Source of the DNA: an uncultured Anaerosolibacter sp.
GTDB taxonomy: Bacteria > Bacillota_A > Clostridia > Peptostreptococcales > Thermotaleaceae
Direction: 5' to 3'
DNA length: 49,651 nt
Assembly (NCBI GenBank): GCA_937948705.1
Contig: CALECF010000043.1
Location: forward strand, 1-49,651
Shown piece after piece: positions 22,857 to 32,361 of the stretch. Each line of letters opens with the position of its first letter. Position 1 is the stretch's first letter. The translations under genes and the position numbers were made by a program. The notes under the pieces were generated by a model. The model was not told where the DNA came from. It ran no database searches and saw nothing but the letters and a program-made list of their open reading frames with translations.

Positions 22857-23102
22857 ATGGAGAAACGAATTGGTGTGGTTGCCGTGATAGTAGAGGACAA
22901 AGAAAGTGTAGATCAAGTGAATAAATTGTTAAGCACCTATGGGGAAATCATCATGGGAAGGATGGGTATTCCTTATAAAGAAAAGCAATTGAGCGTTATT
23001 TCCATTATTGTTGATGGAACCACCGACGATATAGGTGGGTTGACTGGTAGGTTAGGTAGATTAAGAGGCGTAACTGTAAAAAGTGCATTGACTCAAAAAT
23101 AG
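22857..23102 (+). CDS. TM1266-like [FeFe] hydrogenase system regulator
   Basis: 81-residue protein of the TM1266 (putative iron-only hydrogenase system regulator) family, which has an ACT/NikR-C-like ferredoxin fold. Recognisable runs are RIGVVAVIVED, GEIIMGRMGIPYKEK and a central VISIIVDGT followed by LTGRLGRLRGV. Family members nearly always sit with hydE, hydF and hydG, as here. They are too small to carry a DNA-binding domain, so a direct regulatory role is presumed rather than shown. The ATG at 22857 is preferred because it starts at the conserved region; a GTG eight codons earlier is possible. hydG begins 20 nt downstream. Confidence 0.85.
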   Translation: MEKRIGVVAVIVEDKESVDQVNKLLSTYGEIIMGRMGIPYKEKQLSVISIIVDGTTDDIGGLTGRLGRLRGVTVKSALTQK

Positions 23103-23122
23103 GATAAAGAGGAGGAAATAAA

Positions 23123-24496
23123 ATGGATACCTATGAGATTATTCAAGAAGATCAAATAGAGGCGTTGTTAGAAGACGGCAAGAAAGCTTCAAAAGAAGAG
23201 GTATTGGAGATTATTGAAAAGGCTAGGGATTGTTATGGATTAACCTTAGAAGAAGCCGCCATATTGCTGCAAGCCGAGGATAAAGATGTATTAGATCAAT
23301 TGTTTGACGCGGCAAGATACATTAAGGATAAGATTTATGGCAATCGTATCGTTATTTTTGCCCCTTTATATACCAGCAATGAATGTACCAACAATTGTCT
23401 GTATTGTGGTTTTCGCGCGGCCAACAAACAACTCCATCGAAGAACGCTAAATGTCGAGGAAATTATCCATGAAGCCCAGTCTATCGAAAAACAAGGACAT
23501 AAGAGAATCTTGATGGTTTGTGGTGAAGATGCAAGAAAGACCCATATAAACCATATTGTGGATGCAGTAAAAGCAGTTTATCAAGGTGCCGATATCAGAA
23601 GAATCAATGTAAATGCTGCACCTATGCCTGTTGAGGATTTTAGAAAATTAAAGGAGGCAGGAATTGGGACCTTCCAGATATTCCAAGAGACCTATCATCG
23701 AGAAACCTATAAGAAGATGCATCCATCTGGTTCTAAATCAGATTATGATTATCGGTTGATGGCCATCGAGCGGGCCCTTGAGGCGGGTATTGATGATTTC
23801 GGTATCGGGGTATTATTAGGTTTATATGACTATAAGTTTGATGTATTGGCAACTTTAATGCATGCTCAATATATGGATGAACGTTACAGTGTAGGTCCCC
23901 ATACCATTTCTATTCCTAGACTTAGGCCAGCATCGGATTCAGCATTGAGTGAAACCCCGTATCCTATATCTGATATAGATTTCAAAAAAATTGTGGCAGT
24001 ATACCGTTTGACTGTCCCTTACACTGGAATTATCCTGTCTACTCGGGAACGGGCAGAATTAAGGGATGAATTATTGAACCTAGGTGTCTCACAGATCTCT
24101 GCTGGGTCAAGGACGAATCCCGGAGGATATGAAGAGGATGATCGGGAAGCAACACAATTTGAAACCAGTGATGAGCGTTCCTTGGATGAAATGCTTCAAG
24201 TGATTTGTGATCAAGGACATCTACCTAGCTTTTGTACTGCCTGTTACAGGGCAAAAAGAACAGGGGCAGCCTTTATGGAACTGGCAAAAGAAGCCCATAT
24301 TCATGAGTTTTGTCAACCCAATGCCATTTTGACCTTCAAGGAGAATTTAGTGCATTTTGGATCAGAAGAAACTAGATCTAAAGGAGAAAAAATGATCGCC
24401 CAAGAGCTGGAGAAGGTAGATAATGAAAAAGTGAAAAAGGAAACCGAGGAACGCTTGAAGCGAATTGAAAAGGGTGAAAAAGATTTATACTTTTAA
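23123..24496 (+). CDS. hydG: [FeFe] hydrogenase maturase HydG (tyrosine lyase)
   Basis: 457-residue radical-SAM enzyme that cleaves tyrosine and delivers CO and cyanide ligands for the H-cluster 2Fe subsite. The SAM cluster motif is C88-x3-C92-x2-C95 (CTNNCLYCGFR). The HydG-specific C-terminal cluster motif CTACYRAKRTG lies near residue 373, separating it from ThiH. Length is normal and the ATG follows GAGGAGG. It is the second gene of the maturation operon, ahead of hydE and hydF. Confidence 0.96.
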   Translation: MDTYEIIQEDQIEALLEDGKKASKEEVLEIIEKARDCYGLTLEEAAILLQAEDKDVLDQLFDAARYIKDKIYGNRIVIFAPLYTSNECTNNCLYCGFRAANKQLHRRTLNVEEIIHEAQSIEKQGHKRILMVCGEDARKTHINHIVDAVKAVYQGADIRRINVNAAPMPVEDFRKLKEAGIGTFQIFQETYHRETYKKMHPSGSKSDYDYRLMAIERALEAGIDDFGIGVLLGLYDYKFDVLATLMHAQYMDERYSVGPHTISIPRLRPASDSALSETPYPISDIDFKKIVAVYRLTVPYTGIILSTRERAELRDELLNLGVSQISAGSRTNPGGYEEDDREATQFETSDERSLDEMLQVICDQGHLPSFCTACYRAKRTGAAFMELAKEAHIHEFCQPNAILTFKENLVHFGSEETRSKGEKMIAQELEKVDNEKVKKETEERLKRIEKGEKDLYF

Positions 24497-24619
24497 GATA
24501 TCAATATAAGTATGAGTAGGGGACGGCCTATATGTCGCCCCGTAAATACAATAGGCAGACCCATGGATCTGTCCCAAGGAAAATACAATTTAGATAAAAA
24601 AACACGTGGAGGAACAACA

Positions 24620-25954
24620 ATGGAGCATAAAGATATAAAGCACTATCTAATTATGGCGGGTTCAACCAATCATATGCTGCGGGGTGATAAACTGTTGAAA
24701 GATGCGGGCATGGAAACAGCCCTTGTGCCTGCCCCATCAGAGTATGGTTCTGTATGTGCCATTGCTATCCGGGTCAATACGGAAGATCGTGAGATGGCAG
24801 AGCTGCATCTTCTAAACCATAGTATCGTCATACAAGGGATTTACCCAGATAAGCCAAAGAAGCTATCGGGACTTGTAGAAAAGCTAATGGATTCAGTGCT
24901 GTCAGAAGATTTTATTGGCGTGATGAAGAAGATTGAAGAAGGGCAGGATTTAAGCTTCGATGATATCGTACTGCTTTTGAAAACAGAGAGAAAGGCCGAG
25001 CTGGATGCCCTATTTGGCGCTGCAGATCGTATGAGAAAGGAAATTATAGGGGACGTTGTAGACATTCGAGGGGCCATTGAGTTTTCCAACATCTGCAGAA
25101 AGGATTGCAAATATTGTGGGATTCGGGCAACCTTGCCGGAACTTGAGCGCTACCGTATGGATGAAGATGAGATCATGGAGATTGTCCATGAACTGTATCA
25201 AATGGGGCTTCAGACGGTCATCCTGCAATCGGGGGAAGATCTGTGGTGGACGCCAGATAAAATCGTCCAGCTCATCCAACGAATTAAAGCTGAGACAGGT
25301 ATGCGCATTACCTTAAGTATTGGAGAACGACCTAAGGAAGAATATGAGCTATACAAAGAAGTGGGTGCAAACAACTTCCTATTAAAAATAGAAACAACCA
25401 ATCGTGAGATATTCCAATTCATCCACCCTGACGATGATTATGATCATCGTATAGAATGTTCCAAATGGCTAAGAGAACTTGGATACATTAACGGTTCAGG
25501 CTGCATTATTGGATTGCCTGGTCAAAGACATGAGGATATTGCCAAGGATATTCTTTTCTTTAAGGATATGGGAATCAATATGATCGGTATCGGACCTTTC
25601 TTACCAGCAAAGGGAACTCCTTTTGAAAAATACCCTGCTGGCAGTGTAGACATGACATTGAAAGCAGTGGCCGTGACGAGAATTGTATGTAAAAGGGTAT
25701 ATATCCCTGCCACAACAGCATTGGCCTCCCTCGATCCAGAAGGTCAGACAAAGGCACTACAATCCGGGGCCAACACGATCATGTTGATCAATACGCCTGC
25801 CAAATATAGGTACAATTACCAAATCTATAGCCAAAAGAACATGATAGATTTAGAAGCTGCTTTTAGAGCTATTGAAGAATCCGGGAGAAAGCTTCCGCCA
25901 TACTTAAAGGTGACAAGGGAGGGACTGAAGGATGCAGGAAACGCCGAGGAGTAA
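24620..25954 (+). CDS. hydE: HydE radical-SAM maturase with N-terminal DUF3343-like domain
   Basis: 444-residue protein, about 90 longer than usual HydE. Residues about 5-75 (HYLIMAGSTNHMLRGDKLLK, ETALVPAPSEYGSVCAIAI) resemble DUF3343, a small domain with one conserved cysteine (C46 here) found near sulfur and selenium metabolism genes. HydE proper follows, with the SAM cluster C159-x3-C163-x2-C166 (CRKDCKYCGIR), SGEDLWW and the IGLPGQ motif. HydE acts on an iron-cysteine complex made with HydG to assemble the 2Fe precursor. The ATG at 24620 with GGAGG is chosen; the frame is open another 36 codons upstream without a site. Its end overlaps hydF by 23 nt. Confidence 0.9.
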   Translation: MEHKDIKHYLIMAGSTNHMLRGDKLLKDAGMETALVPAPSEYGSVCAIAIRVNTEDREMAELHLLNHSIVIQGIYPDKPKKLSGLVEKLMDSVLSEDFIGVMKKIEEGQDLSFDDIVLLLKTERKAELDALFGAADRMRKEIIGDVVDIRGAIEFSNICRKDCKYCGIRATLPELERYRMDEDEIMEIVHELYQMGLQTVILQSGEDLWWTPDKIVQLIQRIKAETGMRITLSIGERPKEEYELYKEVGANNFLLKIETTNREIFQFIHPDDDYDHRIECSKWLRELGYINGSGCIIGLPGQRHEDIAKDILFFKDMGINMIGIGPFLPAKGTPFEKYPAGSVDMTLKAVAVTRIVCKRVYIPATTALASLDPEGQTKALQSGANTIMLINTPAKYRYNYQIYSQKNMIDLEAAFRAIEESGRKLPPYLKVTREGLKDAGNAEE

Positions 25955-27164
25955 TCGACTTCATATCGCTATTTTTGGAAAGAGAAATGCAGGAAAATCA
26001 AGCTTGATCAATGCATTAACAAAACAAGATATCGCATTGGTATCAGAGGTGCCAGGAACAACCACGGATCCTGTATATAAGTCCATGGAAATTCTACCTA
26101 TTGGGCCTGTGGTGATAATTGATACGGCAGGGATTGATGATGAGGGTATTTTAGGGGAACTGCGGATTAAAAAGACCTATAAGGTGTTGAATAAGACAGA
26201 GCTGGCTGTGTTGGTGGTAAGCGGAAACCAAGGAATCACCGATTTCGATAGAGAGATTATCAACAGGGTTAGGGAGAAAAAAATACCTTTGATAGGGGTT
26301 GTGAACAAGGTAGACGAGGATGATATTGGTGAATCTATCATCGAAAACTGGCAAAAAACATATCAGCTGCCCTTTGTAAAGGTAAGTGCCTTAAATGGTG
26401 AAGGAATCGAAGCATTAAAGCAACTCATGATTGACAATGCCAATGTGGAGAAGCAAGAGAAGGTAATTGTGGGAGATTTGATTGAGGCCAATGATTTTGT
26501 GGTTTTGGTGACCCCTATTGATAAGGCGGCACCTAAGGGTAGAATGATTCTTCCCCAGCAGCAAACCATTCGAGATGTGATTGATCATGGCGCCATTGCC
26601 ATCGTGACTAGGGAGACAGAGCTCACAGAAACCTTAAAAAGCTTAGGAAAGAAGCCTAAGTTGGTGATTACAGATTCACAGGCCTTTGCTAGGGTGAATG
26701 AGGACACACCGAAGGATATCGCCCTAACATCTTTTTCCATCCTATTTGCTCGTTATAAGGGAGACTTAGAGGAACTGGTGATGGGTGCCAAGCGAATTAA
26801 ATCTCTAAAGCCTGGGGATCATGTCCTGATCTGTGAAGGATGTACTCACCATAGGCAAGAGGGGGACATTGGGAAGGATAAAATCCCAAAATGGATTGAA
26901 AAAATGGTGGATGGTAAGCTGAATTTTGAATGGACATCGGGAACCTATTATCCTGAGTCAGAGGAAATGAAAAAATTTGATCTGATTATTCACTGCGGAG
27001 GGTGCATGTTGAACCCAAAGGAAATGGAATTTCGAATCAATCAAGCCATTTATAATGAAACCCCCATCGTCAACTATGGGGTATTGATTGGTTATATCAC
27101 AGGTGTATTGGAAAGGGCCTTGGAGCCATTTCCAGAATTAAAAGAACTGTTTATGGAAGACTAA
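25932..27164 (+). CDS. hydF: [FeFe] hydrogenase maturation GTPase HydF
   Basis: 410-residue scaffold GTPase that carries the 2Fe precursor to apo-HydA. An Era/TrmE-like GTPase domain (P-loop GKRNAGKSS, then PGTTTDP, DTAG, NKVD) leads to a dimerisation region and then the C-terminal cluster site. CEGCTHHRQEGD and HCGGCMLNPKEM supply the conserved C-x-H-type and CxxC ligands. It starts inside the hydE 3' end, 23 nt before that gene's end, so translation is probably coupled. A terminator follows. Confidence 0.96.
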   Translation: MQETPRSNRLHIAIFGKRNAGKSSLINALTKQDIALVSEVPGTTTDPVYKSMEILPIGPVVIIDTAGIDDEGILGELRIKKTYKVLNKTELAVLVVSGNQGITDFDREIINRVREKKIPLIGVVNKVDEDDIGESIIENWQKTYQLPFVKVSALNGEGIEALKQLMIDNANVEKQEKVIVGDLIEANDFVVLVTPIDKAAPKGRMILPQQQTIRDVIDHGAIAIVTRETELTETLKSLGKKPKLVITDSQAFARVNEDTPKDIALTSFSILFARYKGDLEELVMGAKRIKSLKPGDHVLICEGCTHHRQEGDIGKDKIPKWIEKMVDGKLNFEWTSGTYYPESEEMKKFDLIIHCGGCMLNPKEMEFRINQAIYNETPIVNYGVLIGYITGVLERALEPFPELKELFMED

Positions 27165-27173
27165 TAGGAAGAA

Positions 27174-27206
27174 GGTTGCTTCAGAGGAAGCAGCCCTCTT
27201 TTATTT
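27174..27206 (+). terminator. Terminator of the maturation operon
   Basis: GGTTGCTTC, loop AGAG, GAAGCAGCC and CTCTTTTATTT, ten bases after hydF. Confidence 0.85.
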
Positions 27207-27263
27207 AGGGTTCTGTTAAAATTCTATGTGAATAGGATGTAGCATTAGGAATGAAGATTTGCA

Positions 27264-27504
27264 GGAAAATGCGAAACGCTGTGTTTCTTGGTAGAGGTGA
27301 TTTGCGAATCACTCGTGAACCCTATATAGCAACTTACCCATCACCCCCGGTAGGGAATGCCCCCTGTGGCATTCCGTTTATAGGACAAGGATATCATTGG
27401 AGTAGTGATACCCATATGCATGCAATTGTGATGATACAGCATGGTGGAACGGCACAGGGGCACGTTCCCTACGGATACCCTGCTATAAAGACGCATTCTT
27501 TTAT
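27264..27504. repeat. 240-nt fold-back element of unknown nature
   Basis: A GC-richer island in an AT-rich spacer. Nested inverted pairs share one centre: AATGCG (27268) with CGCATT (27497), TATAGCA (27325) with TGCTATA (27487), and GTAGGGAA (27350) with TTCCCTAC (27472). The last pair continues as TGCCCC with GGGGCA. Local hairpins lie inside: GTGATT-TGCG-AATCAC at 27297-27312 and GGAATGCC-N6-GGCATTCC at 27354-27375. It could be a MITE-like repeat or a structured RNA. An 89-codon frame crosses it without a ribosome site. No known RNA family was recognised. Confidence 0.55.
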
Positions 27505-27616
27505 TTTTTACGACCAATGACCTGCATATCTATTGATATAAATATTTCATAAAAAGAGCTTTGCTAAAATAATAATAATGATATGCTATAAGAAATCGGA
27601 AAAGAAGGAGTAAATT

Positions 27617-29095
27617 ATGATGGAGAGAAGCAGTGGGATTCTGATGCATATCACATCCTTACATGGAGATTTTGGTATAGGCACCCTTGGTAGGGAAGCC
27701 TATGATTTTGTAGACTTTTTGGAGAAAGCTGGGCAGCGATACTGGCAGATCTTACCTTTAGGGCCTACGGGTTTTGGAGACTCTCCATATCAGTCTTTTT
27801 CATCCTTTGCGGGCAATCCATATCTCATAGACTTAAAAACTTTAATAGAAGATGGTTTCCTGTGTGAAGAGGATTTAAAGGAAGTAGACTTTGGTAGTGA
27901 TCTAGAAAAGGTTCATTATGAAAAAATATATCTTAATAAGTTTAAACTACTCAGACTGGCGTATAGGCAGAGTCAAGAAATAGAAAGCAATAGGATGAGG
28001 GAATTTAGACTTCAAAATAAACAATGGCTTGAAGACTATGCATTATATATGGCTATAAAAACTACCTTTCAGATGAAACCATGGAAAGATTGGGATCAAG
28101 ACATAAAGCAAAGGGAAGAAAATGCACTTCAATACCATAGGGACCTTCTTTCGGAAGAAATAGGGTATTGGATATTTCTTCAATACTTATTTTTTGAGCA
28201 GTGGGGTCAGCTAAAAAGGTACGCCAATGGAAAAGGCATTCAGATCATTGGGGATCTTCCCTTCTATGTGGCTGAAGATAGTGCAGATACTTGGGCAAAT
28301 AGCCAAGTATTTCTTCTGGATGATAAGAAGGTGCCTATTGCCGTTGCAGGCTGTCCCCCAGATTTTTTCTCTGAAAATGGGCAGCTGTGGGGAAACCCTA
28401 TATACCGATGGGATGTGTTGGAAGAAAGGTCATATGACTGGTGGATCGAGAGAATTGAAGGAAATTTGAAATTGTATGATGTGATACGTATTGATCATTT
28501 TAGAGGATTTGAAGCCTATTGGGAGGTTTCCTATGGAAGTCCCACAGCTGCCACAGGAAGGTGGGTAAAAGGGCCGGGATTGTCCTTCTTTCAAGCTGTG
28601 ACTAAGAAACTTGGCGATATTCAGATCATTGCAGAGGATCTAGGATCCCTTACAAAAGAAGTCGTTGATTTTCGCATAGCATCAACATATCCAGGTATGA
28701 AGGTGCTGCAGTTTGCCTTTGATACCACAACAGAGAGTGAATATCTTCCCCATCATCATGAGAAAAACTGTGTTGTTTATACGGGAACCCACGACAATGA
28801 TACGATTCAGGGCTGGATAAATACTGCTGCAAAAGAGGATGTGAATTTTGCCAAGGAATATCTGAAATTGACGGAGAAAGAAGGTTATCCTTGGGGATTT
28901 ATTAGGGGGGCTTGGAGTTCTGTAGCAAAACTAGCCATAGCACCTATGCAAGATTTTTTAGGTCTAGATGGCATATCCAGGATGAACAAACCTTCTACCA
29001 TGGAACACAATTGGCAATGGAGAATAAAAAAAGGAGCCTTCACAGATGCATTGGCGGAAAGAATTAAATCTATGACGAAGTTATATGGAAGATAA
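27617..29095 (+). CDS. malQ: 4-alpha-glucanotransferase (GH77, amylomaltase)
   Basis: 492-residue GH77 enzyme that transfers alpha-1,4-glucan segments during maltodextrin or glycogen metabolism in the cytoplasm. Family motifs are clear. The N-terminal SSGILMHITSLHGDFGIG is followed by QILPLGPTGFGDSPYQSFS, VIRIDHFRGFEAYW with the nucleophile aspartate (about residue 291), QIIAEDLG with the acid/base glutamate, and YTGTHDNDTIQGW with the third acid. Length is normal. The first ATG follows GAAGGAG. It is monocistronic or paired with the solute-binding gene 91 nt downstream. No other glycogen or maltose gene is present. Confidence 0.96.
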   Translation: MMERSSGILMHITSLHGDFGIGTLGREAYDFVDFLEKAGQRYWQILPLGPTGFGDSPYQSFSSFAGNPYLIDLKTLIEDGFLCEEDLKEVDFGSDLEKVHYEKIYLNKFKLLRLAYRQSQEIESNRMREFRLQNKQWLEDYALYMAIKTTFQMKPWKDWDQDIKQREENALQYHRDLLSEEIGYWIFLQYLFFEQWGQLKRYANGKGIQIIGDLPFYVAEDSADTWANSQVFLLDDKKVPIAVAGCPPDFFSENGQLWGNPIYRWDVLEERSYDWWIERIEGNLKLYDVIRIDHFRGFEAYWEVSYGSPTAATGRWVKGPGLSFFQAVTKKLGDIQIIAEDLGSLTKEVVDFRIASTYPGMKVLQFAFDTTTESEYLPHHHEKNCVVYTGTHDNDTIQGWINTAAKEDVNFAKEYLKLTEKEGYPWGFIRGAWSSVAKLAIAPMQDFLGLDGISRMNKPSTMEHNWQWRIKKGAFTDALAERIKSMTKLYGR

Positions 29096-29186
29096 GGGAT
29101 TGGAAGTAAAAGGACATAAAGTCGGAGAGCAACGGGGCATATAGCGGATATGTTTATAATAAATATAGAGTAGGAGGTGTTGCAAC

Positions 29187-30542
29187 ATGGCAAAGAAAAA
29201 ACAACGACCTTTTGCTCTTTTTTTATGTCTATTATTATGTAGTTTTATTATATGGGGCCCCCTTTATTTTTTGGAATTTCAACCTAAGGACCGACAGGAA
29301 GATCCCATGGCAAATACAATCAAGTGGAGGGGTGTCATTACCCTATGGGATTATCCCCACTTAGATGTGAACAATGGCAGCCGATATGGATGGATTGCGA
29401 GTAAGATCAAGGCATTTGAAAGGGCAAATCCAGGGGTGTATATAGAATTAAAACCTATGGACTTAAAGACAGGACCTCTGGAGTTGGAGACTGCTATACA
29501 GACAGGTACCTTTCCGGATATAGCACCTGTAGCCACTGACTTCGCCATGATTGATCGGGGCGTTTTAGAGCCCATTGATCAATATCTAACCAGTGAAGAG
29601 GAAGGAGACTATAAAACCCAGGCCCTGAATGCAGTTCGGTATAATGGGCAGACCTGGGGATTTCCTTGGATGATGACCACCTATACCATGTTACTGAATT
29701 TAGATATTTTTCAAGAAAAAGGCATTGAGGCGCCTAAAGATGGAAACTGGACCTATGAAGAATTTGTAGAGACCACAAAGGCACTCACCTTCGATAGAGA
29801 TGGAAATGGAAAAAACAAAGTCTACGGTTTTAATTCTTTTATTGATTTAAATAGATACAATACCTGGGGGATTTTATTATCTGATGGTGCCCAGATTTTT
29901 GATGAGAGGCTGAATTATAGGTTCAATGACGAAAGCGCAAGGAGCGGTCTTAAAAAACTGGTGGATTTAAAGCAGGTTCATGGGGTAACACCGCCCAATT
30001 TTGGAGAAAATACAGAGAGAGAGGCTTGGGAAAGCTTTTATAAGGAAAAAAAGGTGGCCATATATCCTGTAGGTACGTGGGCAATAAATGTACTAAACAA
30101 CCTTAGAAATCAAGGTTCAGGGTTTCAAGTTGGCGTCGCAAATTATCCTATTGGAGAGAAGGGGATGCCTATCTCCATATCCAATAATGTTTCTGCCTAT
30201 GGAATCTTTAAGCAAAAAGATCCTCAAAAGCTAGAGATGTGCGTGAAGTTTTTAAAGTTCGTCACAGAGGATCAGTTTCAGAAAGACTTAAGCAGACTAG
30301 GGGTATTTCCAGTGAAAAAGAGTGGAGGGGATATTTATCAATTGGATCCCCTCATGGCAACGGTGGAAAAAAGCCTAGCCTATTGTGAAAACCTACCCAC
30401 GCACCCTCATTGGATGACCATTGATGGTATCCTTCAAAGTCAGATACGATTGGCTATACTGGGGAACAAATCAGTGGAGGATGCTTTAAGGGATGCCCAG
30501 TTGAAGGTTGAGGCCTATAATAGAATGACCTTGGAGCAGTAA
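29187..30542 (+). CDS. Extracellular solute-binding protein, family 1 (sugar type), orphan
   Basis: 451-residue substrate-binding protein of the ABC sugar family. A basic N-terminus and one hydrophobic segment (about 8-28) act as signal or anchor. No standard lipobox is seen, although cysteines lie within the hydrophobic stretch. The mature part has the family runs ITLWDYPH, FERANPGVYIELKP, GTFPDIAPV, GFPWMMTTYTMLLN and FYKEKKVAIYPVGTW. No permease or ATPase genes adjoin it, so either a transporter is encoded elsewhere or it works in sensing. The ATG follows TAGGAGGTG. Pairing with malQ suggests an alpha-glucan or oligosaccharide ligand; this is inference. Confidence 0.88.
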   Translation: MAKKKQRPFALFLCLLLCSFIIWGPLYFLEFQPKDRQEDPMANTIKWRGVITLWDYPHLDVNNGSRYGWIASKIKAFERANPGVYIELKPMDLKTGPLELETAIQTGTFPDIAPVATDFAMIDRGVLEPIDQYLTSEEEGDYKTQALNAVRYNGQTWGFPWMMTTYTMLLNLDIFQEKGIEAPKDGNWTYEEFVETTKALTFDRDGNGKNKVYGFNSFIDLNRYNTWGILLSDGAQIFDERLNYRFNDESARSGLKKLVDLKQVHGVTPPNFGENTEREAWESFYKEKKVAIYPVGTWAINVLNNLRNQGSGFQVGVANYPIGEKGMPISISNNVSAYGIFKQKDPQKLEMCVKFLKFVTEDQFQKDLSRLGVFPVKKSGGDIYQLDPLMATVEKSLAYCENLPTHPHWMTIDGILQSQIRLAILGNKSVEDALRDAQLKVEAYNRMTLEQ

Positions 30543-30635
30543 CCTTGGGAATAGCCTTGTATTTCATCAACGAAAAAGGTATACTAATCATGATAAATGA
30601 AGGGATGAAAGACATTGATATGAGGAGTTGTTGGA

Positions 30636-31550
30636 ATGACCATGAATGAAATCTATGATAAATTAAAAGAGAAAATTCAAATAGAACATATTCGGAAGAA
30701 TGAAATGATGCAAAATCATACTTCCTTTAAAATTGGCGGACCTGTTGATATCATGATATTGCCTACAACCGTAGAGGAAATTCAACATGGGCTGATGGTT
30801 TGTAAAGAAAACCATATACCCTATTATATTATTGGTAATGGAAGTAATTTGTTGGTCCATGACAAAGGGATTCGAGGTGTAGTCATTAAAATTGCTGAAA
30901 ACTTCAGTGATGTCACCATAGATGGAGATAGAATCAAAGCCCAGTCTGGAATCCTGTTGTCGGTATTGTCCAAAAAAATCATGCGAGAAAGCCTTGAGGG
31001 ATTTGAATTCGCCAGTGGAATACCTGGGACCCTGGGGGGCGCGGTAGCCATGAATGCCGGAGCTTATGGTGGTGAAATGAAGGACGTGGTCGTCGGTGCT
31101 TTGGTACTGGATGATCACTGCAATGTTGTTTATTTAGACCATGAGCATTTGGAATTTGATTATAGAAATAGCTTTATACAAAGGGCGGGTTATATCGTAC
31201 TAGAAGTGGATATTGCCCTGCGAAAAGGTGACTATGAGCGTGTAAAGGAAATTACAGCAGACCTTACTATGAAAAGAACAACAAAACAGCCCTTGCATCT
31301 TCCAAGTGCAGGAAGCACTTTCAAGAGACCGCCAGGGTACTTTGCTGGAAAGCTGATTGAGGATGCAGGACTTAAAGGTGTGAGAGTTGGGGATGCACAA
31401 GTATCAGAGCTTCATTCTGGCTTTGTAGTCAATGTGGGAAATGCCACGGCGGCGGATGTGATTCACCTTATTAAGCTGATTCAAAAGGTTGTACGGGATA
31501 AATTTGGTGTAGAGCTTCATCCCGAGGTAAGGATCGTGGGAGAGGAGTAA
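30636..31550 (+). CDS. murB: UDP-N-acetylmuramate dehydrogenase MurB
   Basis: 304-residue FAD enzyme that reduces UDP-GlcNAc-enolpyruvate in peptidoglycan synthesis. FAD-binding segments are NHTSFKIGGP, IIGNGSNLLV and GFEFASGIPGTLGGAVAMNAGAYGG-type sequence. The catalytic serine lies in LPSAGSTFKRP, and the C-terminal LHPEVRIVG is conserved. This is the short, Gram-positive type of MurB. It starts the murB-PHP-rapZ-yvcK run typical of Clostridia. Confidence 0.96.
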   Translation: MTMNEIYDKLKEKIQIEHIRKNEMMQNHTSFKIGGPVDIMILPTTVEEIQHGLMVCKENHIPYYIIGNGSNLLVHDKGIRGVVIKIAENFSDVTIDGDRIKAQSGILLSVLSKKIMRESLEGFEFASGIPGTLGGAVAMNAGAYGGEMKDVVVGALVLDDHCNVVYLDHEHLEFDYRNSFIQRAGYIVLEVDIALRKGDYERVKEITADLTMKRTTKQPLHLPSAGSTFKRPPGYFAGKLIEDAGLKGVRVGDAQVSELHSGFVVNVGNATAADVIHLIKLIQKVVRDKFGVELHPEVRIVGEE

Positions 31551-31612
31551 CGGAGAGAGTAAATACCATAGCAATCAGATATGATTGACGAAGAGATAAT
31601 GGAGTGAGGAGA

Positions 31613-32344
31613 ATGAAGGTTTTTGCAGATTATCACACCCATACCATTTATAGTCATGGAAAAGGAACAATACAGGAAAATGTAGATGAGGCTATCCGTA
31701 AAGGTTTACGGGAGGTGGCAATCTCTGATCATGGACCGAAACATGTAACTTATGGGGTACGAAGAAAAGATATAAAAAAAATGCGTGAAGAAATCGATAT
31801 GATTAACAAGGAAACAGATAATATACACGTAAAATTAGGGATGGAAGGAAACATCATCAGTACGGACGGAAAAATTGACATTGATAAAGAAATTCGGAAG
31901 GATTTAGACGTGGTACTGGTGGGTTATCATTTTGGTGCAATGCCCCATCGAATCTCCGATGGCTTTCATATCCATGTGAACAATGTGATGGCCAAGTATC
32001 TACCATCTGTAGATAGAAAGGCCAGAGTCATCAACACAAAGGCTGTGGTCGAAGCAGTGTATAATAATCAGATAGATATCATTACCCATCCTGGTGCCAA
32101 GGCCAATATAGACACAGCTGAGCTGGCAAAGGCGGCTGCAAAGAGGGGTACAGCCCTGGAGATTAACAGTCACCATGGACATCTCTCTGTAGAATTTATA
32201 AAAGTAGCCATGAAGGAAGGCGTAAAATTCGTCATTAGTAGTGACGCCCATAGACCCCAGGATGTAGGAAATGTGAAAGCAGGCATTGATCGCGCCATCG
32301 AGGCTGGGTTGAAGGTTGAACAAATACTGAATGCAGAAGAGTAG
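31613..32344 (+). CDS. PHP-domain phosphoesterase (YcdX-like)
   Basis: 243-residue PHP hydrolase. The metal-binding histidines and acids are in [44 protein letters not shown] and SSDAHRP, the full trinuclear set. The substrate is unknown, likely a phosphate ester. The ATG at 31613, eight bases after GGAG, is preferred to a GTG three codons upstream that overlaps that site. Its place between murB and rapZ is conserved in Clostridia. Confidence 0.88.
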   Translation: MKVFADYHTHTIYSHGKGTIQENVDEAIRKGLREVAISDHGPKHVTYGVRRKDIKKMREEIDMINKETDNIHVKLGMEGNIISTDGKIDIDKEIRKDLDVVLVGYHFGAMPHRISDGFHIHVNNVMAKYLPSVDRKARVINTKAVVEAVYNNQIDIITHPGAKANIDTAELAKAAAKRGTALEINSHHGHLSVEFIKVAMKEGVKFVISSDAHRPQDVGNVKAGIDRAIEAGLKVEQILNAEE

Positions 32345-32361
32345 ACAAAGGGGGATATACA

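Noticed and set aside
27251..27520. 89-codon frame across the fold-back element
   Set aside because: No ribosome site, and the DNA is better explained by the nested inverted repeats; kept only as a possible ORF of the element.
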